Assembly: GCF_043633585.1 (NCBI RefSeq)
Contig: NZ_CP141832.1
Coordinates: 2,170,001 to 2,234,000, forward strand
Length of the DNA: 64,000 nt
Direction of reading: 5' to 3'
Origin: Lacrimispora sinapis
GTDB taxonomy: Bacteria > Bacillota > Clostridia > Lachnospirales > Lachnospiraceae
Numbering within the stretch: the first letter of the stretch is position 1; each line of letters opens with the position of its first letter. Positions 60,168 to 64,000 of the stretch are shown here, piece after piece. The notes under the pieces were generated by a model. It was not told where the DNA came from. It saw only the letters and a program-made list of their open reading frames with translations, and did no database searches. Position numbers and translations under genes: made by a program.

Positions 60168-62174
60168 ATGAAAAAAATCGAGACAAAAATCCTATTGATT
60201 ATTGGAGGGGTGGTCGCCTTTTTCATGGTATGTACGGGAATTCTAATGATTTCCTTTACCAAAAAGATTGCCATTTCGGATGAGAGTAATATTACAGTGC
60301 TGTCCGCAGAGAAAATGACAGCGGAAGCGGACAATTATTTTGAAAAATACATCACCCTCGTTCAGCAATTGGCAAGAGATCACAGTGCCAAGAACCTTCT
60401 CACGACTTTAAAATCCGGAGACGATATCAAAAGCTCCCAGTACTGGCCGTCAACTTACGGGATGCTGAATAAAACCATAGGCTCCGATACTGATATTTTA
60501 TCTGCATATTATGCAGATGCGGATACCAATATCGCCTTTGACGGAGGGGACTGGATCTCAGCTCCAGATTTTAACCTGAATCAGAAGGAATACGCCTTTA
60601 AAACAGAAGAGCAATTGAAAAAGGGGTATATCGTTACCGAACCCTACGAGGATGTGGATACCGGAGAACAGGTAATTACGTTTTCGGCTCCGGTTTATGA
60701 TGCCGGCGGCAGTAAACTGTTAGGAGTTGCGGCGCTGGATGTAAAGCTGACAAGTCTTACCCAGCAGATCCAGGGTTATAAGCTTTCCCATGACAGTGCG
60801 CAGATCCGGCTCGTCAGCACCGCCGGAAAGATACTGGTAAGCCCTGATCCTGCCGAGGTATTAAAGAACATCAAAGACATCGGACTCGCTCCAAAGATGC
60901 TTGCTGACTATGAAAACCCTGGGAAAGATGTCATTACATACAAGGATAAGGGAAAATTGGTCTGCGGCATCACCAAAATGATAAGCAGTGCGGACTGGAA
61001 AGCAATCGTTACGGTTGACCAGAAGGATTTTACACGGGCAGCAGAAACAGCAAGTGCGAACATGACAGTCTTGTTCGCTCTCGTTGGAGTTATCCTGCTT
61101 TTTACCATGTACCTTGTGGCTAGGAGCATTGCAAAACCATTGAAAGCTCTTACGAAGGTCACCGACCAGCTTGCCGCGGGTAATCTGGATGTAGAGATAT
61201 CCGTAAACAGCAAAGATGAGGTGGGACAGCTTGCAAGATCCCTGGGAAACTTGACCAAACGGCTGGTAACATATATTGCATACATTAATGAAATATCTAA
61301 TACCCTTGATGAATTTGGAAAAGGCAATTTTATATTGAATCTGTCACATAGCTATGAAGGAGAATTTGCAGTGGTAAAGGATTCCCTCATACGGACGGCT
61401 GACATGCTCAAGAGTACCATTGGAGAGATCATGGAGGTATCCCAGCAGGTGTCAAACGGTTCCGTAGAGGTTGCCAATGGCTCCCAGGCTCTGGCTCAGG
61501 GGACCATGGAACAGGCCGGTGTTATGGAAGAACTCTCTTCCACCATGGAAAAGATCTCTGCGAATATCAATCACACCGCTGAAAATTCTTCCGAGGCAGA
61601 ACGAAGAGCCAGTTCCGTCGGAGAAGCTGCAGACCAGAGCAATGTGCAGATGCAGACACTTCTTTCCGCCATCGAGGATATTAATCAAAAATCCTCTGAG
61701 ATCGGAAAGATCATCAAGACCATAGAAGACATCGCATTCCAGACCAACATTCTGGCATTGAATGCCGCTGTTGAAGCAGCAAGAGCAGGTGAGGCTGGAA
61801 AAGGATTTGCAGTGGTTGCGGATGAAGTAAGAAATCTGGCGAACAAATCGGCACAGGCCGCTAAGAATACGGCACTTCTCATCGACAGTTCCATACAGTC
61901 TGTAGACCATGGAACGAAAATTGCAGAAGATACCAGCCAAATTCTCAGTGATCTTCTTTTAGGCGTCAACGATACGGTAGACCGGATCAAAGATATATCC
62001 GGGGCTTGTGGAGAACAGGCAGAGGCTTTGAGCCAGGCACTTTTGGGATTGGAACAGGTAAATTCAGTGGTTCAGTCAAATTCTGCAACGGCTGAGGAAA
62101 GCTCCGCTGCCAGTGAAGAACTTTCCGCTCAGGCAAAGCTTTTAAAGGAACTGGCGAACCGGTTTCAAATTTAG
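60168..62174 (+). CDS. Methyl-accepting chemotaxis protein with dCache sensor
   Basis: A 668-residue transmembrane receptor. TM1 is at about 8-28 and TM2 at about 300-320, enclosing a dCache domain (YYADADTNIAFDGGDWISAP, VITFSAPVYDAGGSKLLGVA). A HAMP domain follows (RSIAKPLKALTKVTDQLAAG). The signalling tip FQTNILALNAAVEAARAGE with GKGFAVVADEVRNLA (about 525-556) is canonical. The C-terminus lacks a CheR-tethering pentapeptide. Ligand unknown; small organic molecules are typical for dCache. It has an AGAGAGGGAA site and its own promoter. Confidence 0.95.
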   Translation: MKKIETKILLIIGGVVAFFMVCTGILMISFTKKIAISDESNITVLSAEKMTAEADNYFEKYITLVQQLARDHSAKNLLTTLKSGDDIKSSQYWPSTYGMLNKTIGSDTDILSAYYADADTNIAFDGGDWISAPDFNLNQKEYAFKTEEQLKKGYIVTEPYEDVDTGEQVITFSAPVYDAGGSKLLGVAALDVKLTSLTQQIQGYKLSHDSAQIRLVSTAGKILVSPDPAEVLKNIKDIGLAPKMLADYENPGKDVITYKDKGKLVCGITKMISSADWKAIVTVDQKDFTRAAETASANMTVLFALVGVILLFTMYLVARSIAKPLKALTKVTDQLAAGNLDVEISVNSKDEVGQLARSLGNLTKRLVTYIAYINEISNTLDEFGKGNFILNLSHSYEGEFAVVKDSLIRTADMLKSTIGEIMEVSQQVSNGSVEVANGSQALAQGTMEQAGVMEELSSTMEKISANINHTAENSSEAERRASSVGEAADQSNVQMQTLLSAIEDINQKSSEIGKIIKTIEDIAFQTNILALNAAVEAARAGEAGKGFAVVADEVRNLANKSAQAAKNTALLIDSSIQSVDHGTKIAEDTSQILSDLLLGVNDTVDRIKDISGACGEQAEALSQALLGLEQVNSVVQSNSATAEESSAASEELSAQAKLLKELANRFQI

Positions 62175-62238
62175 ACCCAATTAAACTTGTCCATACGATA
62201 AATATAAAGCTCGGAACTCCCGATTTGAAAATAGGAAA

Positions 62239-62278
62239 AGCAGCACCGGAACTCTTGTTCGGATGCTGCTCTTTTTTG
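62239..62278. terminator. Bidirectional terminator between the chemotaxis and carboxypeptidase genes
   Basis: AGCAGCACCGGAAC (62239-62252) pairs with GTTCGGATGCTGCT (62257-62270) with one mismatch; CTTTTTTG follows on the plus strand and TTTT on the minus strand. Confidence 0.85.
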
Positions 62279-62286
62279 TTAATCAA

Positions 62287-63522
62287 TCAAAGATTGAAGG
62301 CTTTTATGAGCCGTTTAAAATAATCCAGGAATTTTGCCTCTCTTACAGCGCCGGCTGTATAAATCGGAACCTCTCCGATTTTCTTGCCGCCCAAAGTATA
62401 CACCAGATTACCGGCCGGCTGTTCCTCTTCCACCGGTGCCGGAAGTGACGGAACCAGTTCCAGTGTTTTTTCAATGGCAGTAAAATCTTCCCCCTTTAGA
62501 CTTAAATAGGAGAAGGAGCCGCCGTATTTTAAGGGTACTTCTTCCTCCACACCATTATCTACCACCATATTCGGCAGAGGAAGCATTTCTTTATCCTCAT
62601 AGAGTTTGCAGTTGGCATATCCATAATTCAAAAGGGTCTGGGCATCGGCAAACCTGACCTTGTAGTCAGGCGCTGCCATAATGGAGGCGATTAGACGGAC
62701 CCCATCCTTTTCGGCTGTGGCTGACAGACAGTACTTGGCAACCGAAGTGGAACCAGTTTTTAAGCCGGTCACATTAAAATTGGTGGCCATTTTTAAAAGC
62801 TTGTTGGTATTGGAAAGGCCGAATTCCTTCGTCCCCTGTTTCGTCACATGGGTGATGTTCTCCATCCAGATAGTGGAATAATTATGAATCTGAGGATACT
62901 TATTAATCAGTTCTCTTGACATGATTGCAATATCTCTGGCTGTGGTTACATGAGTGGGTGACTCCGTAAGACCACAGCAATCTTCAAAATTGGTGTTGGT
63001 CATGCCTAGGCCTGCCGCCCGTTCATTCATCATTTTTACAAATTCATCTTCTGTACCCGCTATGTACTCTGCCATGGCTACAGAAGCGTCATTTCCTGAT
63101 GCAACAACAATACACTTGATCAGGGTCTCCACCGTCTGCACCTCTCCCTCTTCCAAAAAGACCTGAGAGCCGCCCATGGATTTTGCATGGGCACTGGTCA
63201 CAACCTCGTCGGTAAGTTTGATTTTACCGGAATCCAGCGCATCAAAAATAAGTATCAAGGTCATGATCTTTGTAATACTGGCCGGACTTCTCTTTTCATC
63301 GGCATTCTTTTCAAAGATTACCTGCCCGGTAGAGGCCTCCATCAAAACAGCACTGGGAGCCTGGATGGCCGGACCTCCCTCTGTATTTGCTTCCTCGGCC
63401 TGTTCTGCCTGTACAATCATGTCTGAGGCTACTGCTATATCAGGCTCCTGTCCTGCTGCCGGAACGCATAAACTGAAAAACAGCAGGAAGCAGCTTAAAA
63501 CAATTGCCGTAACTCTCCTCAT
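62287..63522 (-). CDS. D-alanyl-D-alanine carboxypeptidase (DacA/DacF type, PBP5/6-like)
   Basis: A 411-residue secreted enzyme that trims the terminal D-Ala of peptidoglycan stem peptides. A signal peptide (VTAIVLSCFLLFFSLCVPAAG) is followed by the catalytic motifs SITK (82-85), SGN (142-144) and KTG (255-257), all intact. A PBP5-type C-terminal beta domain follows (about 295-375), and an amphipathic ending (FLDYFKRLIKAF) may anchor it to the membrane. The start is not certain: ATG at 63522 or 63534 both have purine-rich sites about 11 bases upstream. Confidence 0.94.
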   Translation of the reverse strand: MRRVTAIVLSCFLLFFSLCVPAAGQEPDIAVASDMIVQAEQAEEANTEGGPAIQAPSAVLMEASTGQVIFEKNADEKRSPASITKIMTLILIFDALDSGKIKLTDEVVTSAHAKSMGGSQVFLEEGEVQTVETLIKCIVVASGNDASVAMAEYIAGTEDEFVKMMNERAAGLGMTNTNFEDCCGLTESPTHVTTARDIAIMSRELINKYPQIHNYSTIWMENITHVTKQGTKEFGLSNTNKLLKMATNFNVTGLKTGSTSVAKYCLSATAEKDGVRLIASIMAAPDYKVRFADAQTLLNYGYANCKLYEDKEMLPLPNMVVDNGVEEEVPLKYGGSFSYLSLKGEDFTAIEKTLELVPSLPAPVEEEQPAGNLVYTLGGKKIGEVPIYTAGAVREAKFLDYFKRLIKAFNL

Positions 63523-63638
63523 GCTATATACCATCCCCTGAAAATTCCTTTGTACCATTGTATGGGACTATTTCACTTTCATATGCCACTTTTCCAAAAA
63601 AAATTTGCCTGCTTTCCATTTCATCTTCTTTTAAAGTA

Positions 63639-63647
63639 TGTTATACT
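63639..63647 (+). promoter_or_regulatory. Extended -10 promoter of the last gene
   Basis: TGTTATACT contains -10 TATACT (63642-63647) with an extended TG. The -35 (TTTCAT) is weak. The leader is about 55 bases. Confidence 0.5.
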
Positions 63648-63710
63648 TGTACAGGAAATGTTGCAGTCTTTTGGTAACAGCCTAATATGACACGATTAAG
63701 GGGTTAAGTT

Positions 63711-64000
63711 ATGAAACTAAATAATTTCCGTGAACGGTACTTTGGCAGGAGCCGAAACCGCACCCTACATATGATAATTCTTGCATTCCTCGGAATGATA
63801 ATCATCGCAGTACTGGCTTTATGCGGCATTGCGGTCAATAAAAAACTTAGGAACAAAGTCATATCTGCCGATTCCTCCGCAGCAGGCATTTCCCCCGGAC
63901 GTGAAGCTACGGGCAGTCAGCCTTCCGAAGAGGATTCTGTAATTTCTTTGCTTTCTAAAGCCCAGGCCCTTGCCGCCCAATACGATTATGACGGGGCTAT
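63711..64000 (+). CDS. Membrane-anchored protein, N-terminal part (cut by window edge)
   Basis: Only 96 codons are visible. A basic N-terminus (NNFRERYFGRSRNRTLH) precedes one membrane helix (MIILAFLGMIIIAVLALCGIAV, about 21-42), then a Ser/Pro/Glu-rich linker and the start of a helical segment (ISLLSKAQALAAQYDYDGA). The layout suits an extracytoplasmic enzyme such as a polysaccharide deacetylase with an N-terminal repeat, but the catalytic part is not in the window, so no function is assigned. The site AAGGGG precedes ATG. Confidence 0.8.
   Translation, partial: MKLNNFRERYFGRSRNRTLHMIILAFLGMIIIAVLALCGIAVNKKLRNKVISADSSAAGISPGREATGSQPSEEDSVISLLSKAQALAAQYDYDGA

Overview
The window looks like chromosome of a spore-forming, anaerobic Gram-positive bacterium of the class Clostridia, most likely a Lachnospiraceae member of the Lacrimispora/Clostridium saccharolyticum type. 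This is inferred from gene content: sigE-spoIIGA, an alpha/beta spore SASP, [FeFe]-hydrogenase maturases, an anaerobic (cbi) cobalamin pathway, and DUF5716/DUF5717 genes. Gene density is high and almost everything is on the minus strand. No rRNA, tRNA, CRISPR array, prophage or insertion sequence was seen.

Layout. 1-2079: 5' part of an ECF sigma gene with an autoregulatory-type promoter, then spoIIGA-sigE under a Spo0A-type promoter. 2215-5298: valS with its T-box leader. 5318-10943: a three-gene operon of a TPR protein, a degenerate actin/Hsp70-fold protein (DUF5716-like) and a 1190-residue repeat protein (DUF5717-like), function unknown. 11048-13143: plus-strand malic enzyme, DUF4364 protein and a small membrane protein. 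13276-15907: polar amino-acid ABC transporter. 15894-22323: tig-clpP-clpX-lon-engB, the protein-quality-control operon. 22359-28471: four-gene operon of two solute-binding lipoproteins, a DJ-1/PfpI protein and a large dCache-GGDEF-EAL protein. 28570-29022: CYTH phosphatase. 29135-38463: mglBAC galactose-type importer plus a YesM/YesN-like two-component system with two membrane-anchored sugar-binding proteins.

38495-56895 is an approximately 18 kb cobalamin region in two blocks. Block A (56845 to 47359) is cbiD-cbiL-cbiF-cbiG-cbiH-cbiJE-cbiT-cbiA/cobT-cobU. Block B (44021 to 38495) is cobS-short cobU-like-cbiB-cobD-cobQ-cbiC. Between them sits a complete separate transcription unit for hydrogenase maturation (TM1266-like regulator-hydG-hydF) with its own promoter, attenuator-like leader and terminator. 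Neither cobalamin promoter leaves room for a B12 riboswitch. Cobalt chelation and transport, corrinoid adenosylation and hydE are not in the window.

56915-59847: a SASP gene, then a PspC-PadR-DUF1700-DUF4097-PspC envelope-type operon. 60098-62278: a methyl-accepting chemotaxis protein with a terminator shared with the convergent dacA-type carboxypeptidase (62287-63522). The window ends inside a membrane-anchored protein starting at 63711.

The most interesting candidates are the DUF5717/DUF5716/TPR module, the SBP-DJ1-SBP-GGDEF/EAL operon, the nested hydrogenase-maturation unit with its unassigned leader RNA, and the CbiA-CobT fusion.
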